From contig CM014735.1 in NCBI GenBank assembly GCA_004329165.1, positions 35,808,885-35,872,884 on the forward strand: DNA of 64,000 nucleotides. The letters are read 5' to 3'. This stretch comes from Spatholobus suberectus (taxonomy: Eukaryota > Streptophyta > Magnoliopsida > Fabales > Fabaceae). Positions 22,606 to 34,500 of this stretch are shown here, piece after piece (within the stretch, counting starts at the first letter, position 1; each line of letters opens with the position of its first letter). The notes beneath the pieces are model-generated. The model had not been told where the DNA came from, made no database searches, and saw nothing but the letters and a program-made list of their open reading frames with translations. The translations under genes and the position numbers were made by a program.

Positions 22606-25600
22606 TTAACTTAAAATTCCATGTTTGTATAACTTGTCACTACCTTCCATTGGTGATTGACTCAATGTTGGATACCTTTTGAGCTGATCTACTGCATCAG
22701 ATTTCATCACAACCCCAGCATTCCAATACCAAGGTTGAAGATAAGTTGAATCAATGGATGAGGACCATGAAGATGGATGAAGTATCACAGAACCCCAATC
22801 CCTACTTCCAAGCCTTGCTTCCTTTAATCTTCTCCTCACCAACAAGCCTCCCACGTCTTGTTTCTTCATTTCTGATACACTTTTGAGTATTGAAATGCAA
22901 AGGAGAAGCATCAGTACTGCATCTTCTTCCGGCAATACTTCAACAACCAATAGACTCCAATTTAGAAGAGCAGTTGCTTTTCCATCTGGGTTATCTTCTG
23001 TGAAACGTACTACTGTTAGAAAACCCTCCTCATCTTCCTCTTCCTCAATCTCCTTTTCCTCTAACTCGATTTTCATTTCTTCACCATTTCTCTTTGACTT
23101 TCTTTTCTTTACTTGATATTGCATTTGCCTCCCTCTCAATAACTGTACCTAGAATTGATGAATGCAACATAGGAGTTAGCCAAATTAAGAAGCAAAATTT
23201 GCACTTGATTTCAGGATAATATTTAGGGAAGTTGACACTCTACCGATGACTCTGGGGATGTTTGATTTAGCAAACTAAAGGTGAGACCTGACACTGATTG
23301 TGATGGGTCCCATTGTATTATCAGTTCATCTCCTGTTGAAAAGGACCATGCAGCTTTACATTGTTCGGTAGGTTCCTTTGGTGTTGCAGTGGCCACCACC
23401 TTCTCTGTACTAGACAGAAACAAAAACAAGAAAGTATTTTAGATTTGCTCCAGAAGGATAGGAGCAGAAATATAATCTAGTATTATAACTTTGTGTCAAG
23501 CAAGCATCGTATCAAGATGGAGACAAAGACATGCAGTTAAGGCATTTAATTTTCCTGTTCTCAAGTAATACTTCACTAGACTTGATATAGCTGAATTATA
23601 AAGAAAGAGATAGGACCAAGGCTTAGTAGAAACCAAACATAATGTCATAGAATATAACCAACTTAGGAGTGGGGCGGGGATCTATCTTTGACAAGTAGTA
23701 AAGGCCGAGATTTCTTCTCAATGTGTTAGAAAATATAAACCACCTTCAGAGACAACTTTTGAATCTGGACTAAAATGAAAGAAATAAGACATGAAACTAT
23801 GAGAGCAAGATATTTTCTGAGAAGTATAGTTTTTAAATTATTCACACCAATGTCGTTCCTAATTTCTAGTTTCTCTAGTGACTCGTGTCCACAGCTAGGA
23901 AGCTAAAACAAACCCATTTACCATGATTAAATTTATGTAACATGTACATAAAACATACCAGGGGCTCTACCAATGGAACCAGCAACATAAGACCAAGATC
24001 CTTCACGTATCTCTATAATCCTATCTTCCCATTTTACGGCTGAAGGAGTTTCACCCCTTCTTCTCCAAAATCCTCCACCTACCCTGTAGTTCAAAATTTT
24101 GCCTGTAAGTAAGCAAAAAATGGCATCACAGTATTAACTGTACCAACTCTTTCTTAATATCGAGGTAGAGTTCAGAAAGTTCACCTAATTCTAATAACAA
24201 AACACACTCTCCCTGCATGATCAAGAACTGTGCGAGACAACCATCGCCCTTCTTGTGGATGATAACTATTCATCTTCAGAATCACATCAGATATCATTGC
24301 CCCAGAATCATCAGTGACTCGATCTGGCACACATTTCAACAAGTATGGTGCTTGAACTGGTGGGGTTATTGACGTAACAACATTCACCTGTTGACTAACC
24401 TCCTTTTCCAAAGTTAAAGAATCTGCTCTCAATAAATCATTCCAGCGAAATGAAACAGTGTCTAGCAGGCTACTTCCTCTTAGACAATTACCACCGCGGC
24501 GACGATACTCAAGCATAACTCCCTTGGTCCCAAACTCACAGTAAAAGTGCCAAGCTTTTTTCCATGAATCATTGGTGAAAATGGTGACAGCTTTATCTAG
24601 CTTTAGTTCGCTATGACACCTTACTATTCGGAGGCGTAGGAAATCACGGCTTATATCCTTCTGCAATGTTCTTATTCTTGGCTTAAGCCTATCAAACACA
24701 CGGGCCTGCATTGTAAAAATTGAACGCACTTCATTCTTTTGCAATACTAATTACTATCATACATGTTCTGAACAGGGATTGTTTGAAATATGTTATATTT
24801 TATTGCAACACCAACACTCATACACTATTGCATAGAGAGGAGTGCTAGCAATATATTCTTTAATACACTCTTTTAAATATACTCTCTCTCATTGGTTGAA
24901 ATTTATTGAAAAACACAAAATTAGGAGAGAGAATCATTACATAAGATGTGGGATCCACAAAATTTTGTGATTTTTAATAAATTTCAACCAATGAAAGAAA
25001 GTATGTTCAAAAGAGTGTATCAGAAAGTGTTACCAGCATTTCTCATTTCCTAAAAGCTTTGGGTAGCTTCCTCATACATGTATGAAAAGTGAAAACATTA
25101 CAAACAGAAACAATTGAATGGAGTATGAACGTCCTCATGTTTAGACAAACTCAAGCAAAAGAATGTAGCCATAGGATTCTACTGTTTCTACAACCAACAA
25201 GTTGAAGATAGTGTCTCCTAACATCAACCACACAAAACTACTTCAGGTCATTTACAACAAAGACTGAACAGAAAAGAGCAACCCAGTACACAACATTCTA
25301 GCAAGTATAAAAGAAAAAGAGAGTACGAAATTAACCTCCAGTAAAAATCTTGGAAGCATGGACCTGTATTTTGTGTTGACATCTGTGCCCGATTCCTCCC
25401 AATAGACGGGGGGTTTTATTGAGATTACACCTTCCAATGCCAAAGGCACCTCTCCACCAGCTTTCTCATAAGGTTGATTGAATGCTCTGTCCCACAACTT
25501 CTTGGTCTCTTCAAAATCCTTTTCCTTCACGGTTTCAGACAGAGTTGCCACCTTCTGCAGATCACCTTCTACATCTAACGCTTTCAAATCTTCCACATAC

Positions 25601-26698
25601 ACTGTTGGGTAGCTCTACTCCGTTGAAAAAAACAAACAAACTCAGAAGCTATTAAAATTAAGACTCAAGATATAGAGTATGAAATTATGAAGCGCATCAG
25701 CATTTAATAGGAGGAAAAAAAAAAAAAAAGGACGGAAACTCGATTAACATTTAACACAACAAACACAAAACAGAACGAAAATAAAGTCAAGCTGAAACAC
25801 ACCTGGTGGGTCAGCCACATTAAGAGAATGTCCGAAGTAGGAACCAAACGCGAAGAAAACCCACGCGCGAACTTCTGCAGCATAAACAAGAAAGCCTTGT
25901 ATCGCTGTCTGGCGGCAATCAAGTAGACCACCTCGGACCTATACGGCTCCGCAAACTTAGAACACAACAACCTTTGCCTTTCGACTTCCTTAAACACACC
26001 CTCCTTTAAACTCCCCCCAACAACCTCGGGACCTGAATCCTGCGAATCCGAACTCGCCTCGTTCTCAAACGACTCCAACGGGTATCTTCTGCTCCAAATC
26101 TCCCTGCACCGCATCAACGCGTACTCTCTGTTCTCTTCGTCAAAGATGCCCGCTCTCCCAATCAGCTTCGAGAACCTCCTCTCGCAGTATTCCCTGTAAC
26201 TTACCTGAACAAAGCAAAACAAACAACATTACATACTGAATGAATTTCACTTTTTATTTTTTATTTTTATTTTTTTTTCAAGAAAACGATAACGAACTCA
26301 CGGGGTTCAAAGTGTGACAGAACCAAACCCAGTGGACGTCAAGGGGAGGAAGAATCATGGGAGGCGTAGAGTCCGGCAGCATGAGATCAGCAATCAACGG
26401 CATCCAGAAATCATGGTACCTGCAAAAACGCTCCACCGTCAGATGAGATTACTATAGCAACAAGACACACAAGGGAAGCGCTATCATTCTATAGAGTTGA
26501 CCTTCGTGTGGCTTCGACCACAATGGGCGTGTGGTGAAGCCACACAGAATCGGCCACGCTCCTCAAGAACCCGATATTTCGCCTGGCCGCCGACACGAGA
26601 TCGATTCCGACTCGTATCGCGGCGATTTCCGGTAACTCGCCGAGACTTCTGGACGAAGCGCTCGGCGGGATTTCGGAACCGTCGAGATTCTCCGACAT
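22606..26698 (-). CDS. GRDP-type protein (DUF1399 / glycine-rich domain-containing protein family)
   Basis: Eight exons, all with GT-AG borders: 26502-26698, 26302-26419, 25803-26204, 25336-25614, 24185-24705, 23959-24083, 23244-23404 and 22606-23148. They join in frame to 781 residues. The start MSENLDGSEIPPS at 26698 is the first ATG. The N-terminal half has the family signatures WMPLIADLMLPDSTPP, HWVWFCHTLNP, YREYCERRF, RYKAFLFMLQKFARG and LMWLTHQSYP. The C-terminal half ends in DWGSVILHPSSWSS, LQPWYWNAGVV and DKLYKHGILS. Plant GRDPs have been linked to growth, stress and hormone responses, and the biochemical activity is not settled. This copy has no glycine-rich tail: it stops right after the DKLYK region. 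An acidic run (ELEEKEIEEEEDEEG) lies in exon 8. Intron 4 hosts a MITE. I am confident of the family, not of which paralogue. Confidence 0.9.
24837..25044. mobile_element. MITE in GRDP intron 4
   Basis: Inverted arms: GAGTGCTAGCAATATATTC, ACACTCTTTTAAATATACTC and CATTGGTTGAAATTTATT on the left are mirrored by AATAAATTTCAACCAATG, AGAGTGTATCAG and GTTACCAGCATTTCTC on the right. About 208 bp, no ORF, no clean target duplication. A remnant of the same family is at 10495-10685. Confidence 0.7.
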
Positions 26699-26699
26699 C

Positions 26700-28950
26700 G
26701 CAAATGAGTGGAGCACTGTAGCTGTAAAGTTGAAGAGTGGGTGTGTGGTATTTTTAGTAAGTGAGAGGCATGATTGAGTTGAGTGGAGAGTGCAGAGAGA
26801 GAAACATCGTCGCGTTGCGTTTTTAATGAGAGGTATTAGTATCTGTTGAAATGGATCAAGACGTTGTTAGTTGTTTGTAGGAGGAGGTTGGAACAAAGAG
26901 AATAAACGGAAAGCGGAGATGGAGTTGAGGAAGACAAGAATGACGGAAACTGAGTTTAAGGTGGCCCTGTTTGAACACGTGTGACGATCCCGTGCCTCAC
27001 TGGCTCGTGCCATGGTTTCGGAGTTAGATTGAGTTAAGTTTGGTCAAATTCGATATCTAAATTCATCAAAATAAATTACGTTGAGTTAAATTAAATTTGC
27101 GTAATTTTTTTATTAAATCCAAACCGAATAATGTGTTGGTTTAGGTTGGGTTTATGGGTACTTATTCTTATTTAATGACATATTAAATACACTTTTATAA
27201 AAAAAGGAAGAATTATAAAAATTAAATTATATTTTTTAAAAATAAAAAATCATAATAAATGTTGCATTATTCATTACGTGTGAATGATAGACTCTATTAT
27301 GTAAACCAAGGTCTAATAGTCACATCCATTGTTTTCATTAAATTGACTTGACAGTCGATATACATATATTTATGTTTGTATGTTACAATTAAAAGGAGTC
27401 AATTCAATATTAAAACACTTATTATTCATAATTTTTTAAAACTAAAAACATATATAAATAATAAATCTAAAAATTATTCATGTCAATGAATTAAGTTTAT
27501 GGGTTCACGAGTTTAAAAATAAAAACCCGTTACCCAACGCGTACATGAACAGGGTTGGGTTGGGTGCTATCCGAACATCTATAAAATTCAAACCAAAGTG
27601 TTTGGGTTAGTTTGGGTTCACGGGTACCCATACTCGTGAACAATCTTAAGGAGTGACCAATTTCTTGGTTGCACAGGATATCCTCTAGCTTATAGTTAAA
27701 GACTGAGTTTTGAAGTATAAAGATCTATTTGAAGGGTTAACTTATTTCAGATGCTCTTTTATATGTATGAATATAAAATCGAATCCCTCACTATATGCTT
27801 AAGAAGCATAGTCATTTATCAACTATACCACACCATGTTAGTAGGAGTGACCAATTTTGCTATTGATAACTAGTGTTCCATTCTAACCAAGATAATTGTA
27901 TTACAATGCTGATTGAAAAAGTTTTTCCATAAATATTTATAGAAAGAAAAATAAAATAAGTTTTTTTATAAATTAAATTAATTCATACATAATTAAGAAT
28001 TAGTTTTAAAAAAGTTAAATAATTTTAACTTTTCGAAAAAATTAATTTTAATTTATACATAAATTAATTTTAACTTATAAAAAAAGTTTATCTTATTGTC
28101 TAAGTGTTAAATGGAAAAGAAAAGTTTATCTAAAACTCTAACTTTTGGGTTTTTTGTTTGCTATAGTTTGTACGCTCAGTCACGTAAAAGATTTATGGTA
28201 TAAAAAGCTCCAATGCACACACATAAAAAAAAAATTACGAAGAATTATTTGGTAAGATAACTAGATAATTTGTCAATTTTGAAGAAAATTGTTTTTGGAC
28301 ATATTTACGTAGAGAGTTTCTTTTAAAAAATTGTTACCTCCAATCTTTATATAAAAAATAAATAACTAATTTATTATAAGACCAATAATTATATTATCCA
28401 GTCATTTTATATAGAACTTTTTTAAGAAATTTGTTTGTATTAATTATTCTTTTTCAAATACTCTTAATTATTTTACCATTTATTTGTCAAAAAATAATAA
28501 ATTATGTAAATTAACAAGATAAACTTTTTTGAGGATCGGAGATAAATTGTATAATCATTATTTTCTCTCCACACATTAATTAATTAGGTGTAAAAAAGAA
28601 AATAATCAATCTCAAAATTTTCAAAAATAATTTTAGAAAAATAATAATTGTTAACAAATTTAATGTCACGAACTAAATTAAGTAACCTTCTTAATTCTTG
28701 TAAATTACTACTAGTTAAAAAGGTTTTATATATAGAGATGAAGATAGTGGTTAAGTTAGTTAATTTTCATTTATAATGTCATAAATTTAAATTTTATTCT
28801 AGAAATACACTTATAATTAAATAGTTTAAATGTTGGTTATATTTAATGACACTAACCGTAATTGAAGGGATAATTTTTATAGCCAACAAATATGACCTGT
28901 ATTGTAATAGATAAATGAATACATCTACTTTCATGAGAATAAGTAGGTAT
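26700..28950. other. GRDP promoter region and gene-free spacer
   Basis: The first few hundred bases are the presumed GRDP promoter. About 27010-27650 contains repeated GGTTGGGTT, GGGTACCCATACTCGTGAAC and related blocks in both orientations, likely an old transposon, but its ends are not clear. The rest is AT-rich and featureless. Confidence 0.4.
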
Positions 28951-28957
28951 CTCATTA

Positions 28958-29646
28958 GGGTTCGTTTGATGGCTAGGATATGATGGATAGGATAGTTCTA
29001 TACTATTATGTTGTAATCCGTTGTTTGTTACAGTAAAATATAATAATGTTATTTATCCCTTATCCTATCCGGTTGCTCTAGTGTATTTCTTATCTTAACG
29101 AGGAGCTAGGTTAGAAAAAAACAAGATAGGATAAGCCCGTTTTATATATATAATAAACATAATATATAGTAATATATATATTAATTTATATATAATAATA
29201 ATAATTTTGACATGAAAATTTAAAGTATATTATTAATTAAAATATTAAAAATTAAATAATTACTATTCAAATATTTTTTAAATAAAATTATTTGAATAAT
29301 AACTATAATTTTAAAAATCTTATATATATTTTTTTATAATTTTAAGAAAAGTAACTACATAAATAAAAAACAATATTGCATAGTTTAGTTAAAATTGTAT
29401 TTTTTTGTAAAAAATAAAAAAATTAAATTAAAAGTTACTTTTAGAAAATTATATGTAATTTTATGAAACAATAATTTTGTCATTTGAACATAATTTATAT
29501 TTTATCTTATTGTTATTTTGTTAGTTATCTAGTGCACACTAAACATTAGATAAGATTATAGCTTATCATGCTCTTATTCTATTTTGTTTTTATCCTGCTT
29601 TCATATCCTATCATATTTTATCTTATTTTTACTATCAAACGAGCCC
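28958..29646. mobile_element. PIF/Harbinger (Tourist-like) element
   Basis: Terminal inverted repeats GGGTTCGTTTGATGG at 28958 and ATCAAACGAGCCC ending at 29646 bound a 689 bp element flanked by TTA on both sides (28955-28957, 29647-29649). TTA duplication with GGG...GTTTG termini is typical of PIF/Harbinger. GGATAGGATA-rich subterminal repeats are present at both ends; there is no transposase ORF, so it is nonautonomous. Confidence 0.75.
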
Positions 29647-29649
29647 TTA

Positions 29650-30155
29650 ATAGACTTCCCAATAAATTAAGGGAAAATTGATAAATCTAAAAATGTGTCT
29701 ATATTTTGCACTCCAATTAAGACCCAAAAAATGTATAAAATTCTAATTGACAAGCTAATAAAAATGTGTAAAAGGATAAGAGATGGTATTAGTTTAAAAA
29801 TTCTAATTTGACAAGTTAATAAAAATAATGTATAATTTATAAATTAAAAACTATACGATTATTCTTAATTTTTATCCAATTATTTTTTTAAAAATTGTTA
29901 CTATTTAATTAATGCTTTTATTTTCAATAAATTACACGTGCATCTTTAGTTATTTTACTTTTAAAGACGTTTTATGAAATACATTTCACTTCGTAATAAT
30001 AGGAGTTTTAAATATAAATTTATTAAAATTTAGATTTTTATATATACACACACGTAGATAAACATGTCCCTTTTTTTTACATTATTTTACATGTATCAGC
30101 AAATTAATTATTTAATTTTACTAAATACTTTCAAGTTTCAATTCAATAATTAATT
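29650..30155. other. AT-rich spacer
   Basis: No gene or delimited repeat was recognised here. Confidence 0.45.
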
Positions 30156-30335
30156 GAGTTTAATGAGTATGTATTGTCAGTGTAAAAAATTTTACACTAT
30201 CAACTAAACAAAAATAATGTTGGTATGATTTTTAAGGTGACTAATGTAAAAGTCAACAAATTTACCATATATAGTGATATATGATTGGATGATAGTATAA
30301 AACTATTTTATGCTGTCAGTACATAGTCTATTTTT
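30156..30335. mobile_element. MITE, 41126-type family
   Basis: Begins GAGTTTAATGAGTATGTATT and contains GTCAGTGTAAAAAATTTTAC on the left, with GATTGGATGATAGTATAAAAC and GCTGTCAGTACATAGTC on the right. About 180 bp, moderately diverged. Confidence 0.6.
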
Positions 30336-30339
30336 CTAA

Positions 30340-31940
30340 TTAACTCATAAATTTACAACTTTTACAAACTTTTTAAACATACTTAGTAAGATAAATTAAT
30401 TTACTTCTAACTTATTTAATACCAAAATTGAATTATTTAAGACATCTTTATTACGTTTCATTATTAAAATTTGGAAGATGTTTTCATATTCTTTGGATTG
30501 AATTAGGCTTTTATTTTACCGTGTAAACGAGATTTATTCTTTATTTAATAATTCGCCCAAACCAAACAAAGGCTTAAGCTTTAACAAGTTAGCGTGCAAA
30601 CAGAGTTACGTCACTAAAAGAAATTTTTGCTTTGAAGAAAATTGTATTGAATCTCGTAATTTTAATTAGAATAAATCATCAATTTAATCTTTTAAGTATT
30701 ACCCTTTCTTTTATATAGTCTTAAAGAAATAAAATTATATAAATAACCCTTCAAATATTAAATATTCATTAATTTAATTCTTGAGTTAATATTTTTTTAC
30801 TAACGTTGAATGACCAATTTGATGAATTTTTTAATACTTAAATGACTATTTATTATGATTTCTAATATTTGAAAAATTACTTATATAATTTTATTACTTT
30901 AAGTACTAATTGGGAGAGAGAATACTTTAGGGATAAAATTGAGGATTTAGATGCAGCACTTTTAATTGCATTTTTATTTTATTAAAATTTTTAAATTAAT
31001 TTTAATATTAAAATATAATATTGCAGTAAGACCTTACCTATTCTCATTTTCTTAATCATATGTGTGTTTGTAAAACCACTTAACGGGGGAGATAAAATTC
31101 TGTGGTCTGCCTGGTCATTGTCGTCTCGTGGTCCCAAGCCTGGCATCACAAAATTATAATGCGATCCACATGTCAGCTCGTGGGTATAAACTAAAGAACG
31201 GTATATGATGTCCACGGATATAGGCAACAGCAAGACACCCCTATAACAGGGTGATCAATCAGTGATTCGGTGCATAACTGCATATGGCCTACATACATAC
31301 GATGCGAATGTCTTTGATTTCTTGGCATCTTGCTGCCATTTTTGCTAACTGCTCAGGTCTCACGTCACTTACAGATATAGTTGAAAGGTTTAAATTAGGG
31401 TGAGGACAAATACGTAATCCGCAACCCAAGCAACCCAATTCGAAAACAAGCTTTTCGTGTGGTTAAGTTCAGATTTGGAGTTGAATTGAATAAATAACCA
31501 GTTAGATGTAAGTAATTTTGGGCAAGTGGGGATTGGAGAAAAAAAAATTCAACGAAATCCGCACTCGACCAAATAAGTGTATAAGAAATAATTGGCTAGT
31601 TATAATCCCATTCTAATAGTGTCCTCCGTAGACATTTATGATGGATTGATCCATCACATTCACATGTGAAATGTGTTGCAGCCATGTAGGTGGTTTTGTT
31701 GCATATTTTGAAATTTCAAAAGTAAACGTCCTTTCATTTCATTCGTCATCCCTACATTGCACCTTTGAGTCTCTGACCTCCCCATCCCCTCACGCAGTGA
31801 GTTGCATCCTCGCAACACCACCGTCATTGCTGGTACCGTCGCTCTTCTCATCCATTGGATCACAACTAAGACCCCTCTTCCAAAGTGCATTGCATCAACC
31901 TCTCCGCATAGAACCTACACCACACTCTCCCTTTCTTCCC
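30340..31940. other. Spacer upstream of the TTM3-like pseudogene
   Basis: AT-rich to about 31000, then more GC-balanced sequence to 31940 with no recognised gene. ORFs at 30991-31233 and 31660-31890 (-) have no family signature. Confidence 0.4.
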
Positions 31941-32330
31941 AAATGGAGGTCGAAGTGAAGCTATGCCTCAAAGATGCCTAGGCCCACTACCACATCAAAA
32001 CCTTGCTCTCTCCCTGTCACATCAAAACCCATTACCAGCAGAAATTATTGTTTGACAATGTTGCTTTCGAGCTCTTTAAGCGTCACGCCGTTCTCCGCCT
32101 CTGCTTTTACAATGACAACGAGTGGTGCGTCATTTTGCTCAAAGCAAAGGCCATTCTAATTGACAGCATGAGTCACATGGAGGAAGACGAGGAGGATTTG
32201 GACCCCAAAGGTTGGTCACAATTGCATTACAAAGCCCTAGAAGTTAGGGTTGGTTGAGTCAAGGGTTTTGGGGAAGGTGAAGGAAGAGTTTAGGGTGGTC
32301 AATGAAAAGGGGTTTGTGGGGGTTGGGAGA

Positions 32331-32963
32331 CAGTGTTTTAAAAACCGGACCAGTTATCGACTCAGTCAGAATATCGGGTCAGTGGGTCACTGGTTAAACT
32401 GGTGGGTCAATGGTTGAACCGCATAAATTAATATATATAAAAAATATAAACTTTATATTAAACATATTATACATAACTTAAAATTTTTGCACTTTTACTA
32501 GGTAGCAACTTTAGTGTAGTGGTTATATTACTTTTAGCTTTCTCAAGGAGGGGGTTCGAACCTTTGTAGGCCAAATTTTCAAATCTTCTTTCCCAAATTT
32601 TCTCAACAGTGCTCAGATTTGAAAAGTGTGTCAACAGTGCAGCTAAACTAGCCAAACAACTACGAACAGTGCAGCTATTTACCGGACAAACAGCTACACA
32701 GACAACGGTTATTTACTGGACAGACAGCTACACGAACAGCTATCCACAGTGCAATTATTTACGGATAGCTATTCACGCACAACGGAGAAGTGTAAATTAA
32801 CTTGGTTTGTTCAGACGAGTTATACCGGTTTAAGGCCGGTTTGATGACATCAACACCAGTTCATTAGCACATCCGATCGAATAATTAACCCAAACCAGTT
32901 GTATGTCTGATTTCCAGTCGGACCGATTCGACTAGTCGGTTTGAGTCAGTTTTAAAAACACTA
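32331..32963. mobile_element. hAT-type element inserted in the TTM3 pseudogene
   Basis: Termini CAGTGTTTTAAAAACCGGAC and ...GTTTTAAAAACACTA are inverted repeats. The flanks are 8 bp direct repeats with one mismatch, TTGGGAGA (32323-32330) and TTGGGAGG (32964-32971). The 8 bp duplication and YAGTG ends fit hAT. It contains GGTTTGATGACATCAAC-type conserved blocks and a tRNA-like segment but no ORF. A sister copy is at 38652-39180. Confidence 0.8.
32512..32562 (+). promoter_or_regulatory. tRNA-like Pol III A and B boxes inside the hAT element
   Basis: TAGTGTAGTGG at 32512-32522 matches the A-box consensus TRGYNNARNGG. GGTTCGAACC at 32553-32562 matches the B box. Spacing (41 bp start to start) is tRNA-like. 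The acceptor-stem regions do not pair well, so this is tRNA-derived or tRNA-like sequence, not a tRNA gene. The sister element keeps both boxes at 38834-38844 and 38876-38885 with one change each. Confidence 0.6.
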
Positions 32964-33109
32964 TTGGGAGGGTTTGGGAACGTAGGAAGTGTGTATGACT
33001 GGAAGGATGCAACAGGATGGACAACATGGCTACAGGAACCTGTTGTGTGTGGACTCCACCGCGCAAGAAGAGCAGCTGGTCGTTTAGGCAACCTTCCACT
33101 TTAGAGTCA

Positions 33110-34500
33110 CAATTGTAACACTTAATTTTCTGTTATCTCTTAATTAACTTGATTGTCACCATTTGTAAGTGGAAATATTAATTAAATCATAAGGTTTAAT
33201 TAATTGGAATTTCTGCCTAAGTTTTAGTTGTTAATTCAACTAAAACTTAGACTGTGTAGTGAAACAGATAGTAAAACATTCTCCTAAATTTTGTGAGCAG
33301 ACAAACATACTTCTCATGGAGATTAATAAGATTAGTGATTATTAATTATAATTAACCTTCTATAAAATTTTGAAGTTATTCTGACACTTTAGAATAAAAT
33401 AATATTATTTTGTTCAGTGTTGGATTCATGTTCTACGAGAAGAAGTCTTGGAGTAGAGATACACCTAGTACCACTCTCCATACTCAGTAAATTAAATTCT
33501 ACTCTTTATTTGTCTTGTATAGCCTAATCGAACACTTATAAACATTAAACCTTGTTAATGTATATGTTTCACCAAAATGGCAAAATAAAGTCGTACACAT
33601 TTTGGTCAAAGGCTTCTTAGCTAGCTATTTTGATGCCAAAATTCAAGTTTGAGCACATGGGCTTTCTCCTCCTTGAATTTGTGCAACTATATATGTAGCA
33701 AAAAGGGGGAAGTTTCATTTTTCCAACTCATTAAAAATTATTGAAAACCATTTGAATTAATTTCAAAGACCTATTACTAATACCTTAAGTTGGAAGACTC
33801 TAATTCATTTGTACAAACCTCATACTCTCTCTTAAATTTTCAGCCTTACTTTGCTTTCCCTATTCCCTTGGTGGTCGAAACCCACCCTCCACCATAAGAC
33901 ACCATTTTGCTTCACCTTTCTTCCATAAGAGCCTGATTTCTAACTTTCTACATCATCTCTAGTGGGCTTCTAACTCAAGGCTTCTATTTCCTTCACATTC
34001 TCCACTTTTAGGTGAGCTTTTTTTCTCCTCTTCACCTCTTGCACTGTATGAAATCCCTTTCTCATTCTATTTTCCTACTCTTGATTTTAAGCCAAAATGT
34101 GGTAGATTGTTGAGATGATGTTGGGATTTGGTGGTTTACTTGAAGCTTTTGGAGAATTGACTTCAAAGCTTAGATGTTTGGTAAAGGAAGCTCAAGGACA
34201 TAAGTCCATGGTGACTTGTGGACCCTTTCTTGTGTATTTGTTTGAGAAATATGATTGGTGGACTTTTTACAAGACTTTTGCCCTATATGTGATGTTACTG
34301 ATAGAAAAATGTATTCTTGTTGTATGAATTTGCCTTTTATATAATGCATATCTTGTGATATTGGCTATCCAAATGTGTTCTTGTGATATATTTTGATGGA
34401 TATTTGATTTGGGGTTGATACTTGATGGTTTGGACCTAAAAGCCCTAATATTTGAAGCCTTCATATGACTTAAAGGATAAAAATGAGAGCTTGACCTTGG
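33110..34500. other. Spacer with possible retrotransposon-derived sequence
   Basis: Unrecognised sequence with CT-rich blocks around 33830-34080 and a 70-residue ORF at 34115-34327 that has no known domain. The texture suggests an old LTR element, but I found no LTR pair, primer site or polyprotein. Confidence 0.3.
33217..33250. repeat. Perfect 14 bp hairpin
   Basis: CTAAGTTTTAGTTG (33217-33230), loop TTAATT, then the exact reverse complement CAACTAAAACTTAG (33237-33250). It stands in otherwise unannotated sequence just after the TTM3 pseudogene; role unknown. Confidence 0.8.

Larger units (their letters stand above)
31943..33092 (+). pseudogene. TTM3: TTM3-like triphosphate tunnel metalloenzyme pseudogene
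   Basis: Decayed copy of a CYTH-fold tripolyphosphatase gene. It starts at ATG 31943 with MEVEVKLCLKDA, the family EXEXK-type N-terminal signature (EVEVK). An in-frame TAG follows at 31979-31981. The frame then continues AHYHIKTLLSP, KLLFDN, HAVLRLCFYN, LLKAKAILIDSMSHMEEDEE to about 32245. A frameshift follows, then RVLGKVKEEF and KGFVGVG. At 32331 the copy is split by a 633 bp hAT-type element. After the element, 32972 onward continues in another frame as GFGNVGSVYDW, matching the GGFENVRNVYEW region of plant TTM3. Downstream of DWKD the reading no longer resembles TTM3. There are at least one stop, two frame changes and one insertion, so no functional product. The part seen has no introns, so a retrocopy is possible but unproven. 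Confidence 0.8.

Noticed and set aside
34115..34327. 70-codon ORF starting MMLGFGGLLEAFG
   Set aside because: No recognised domain; lies in repeat-like sequence and has no supporting gene structure.
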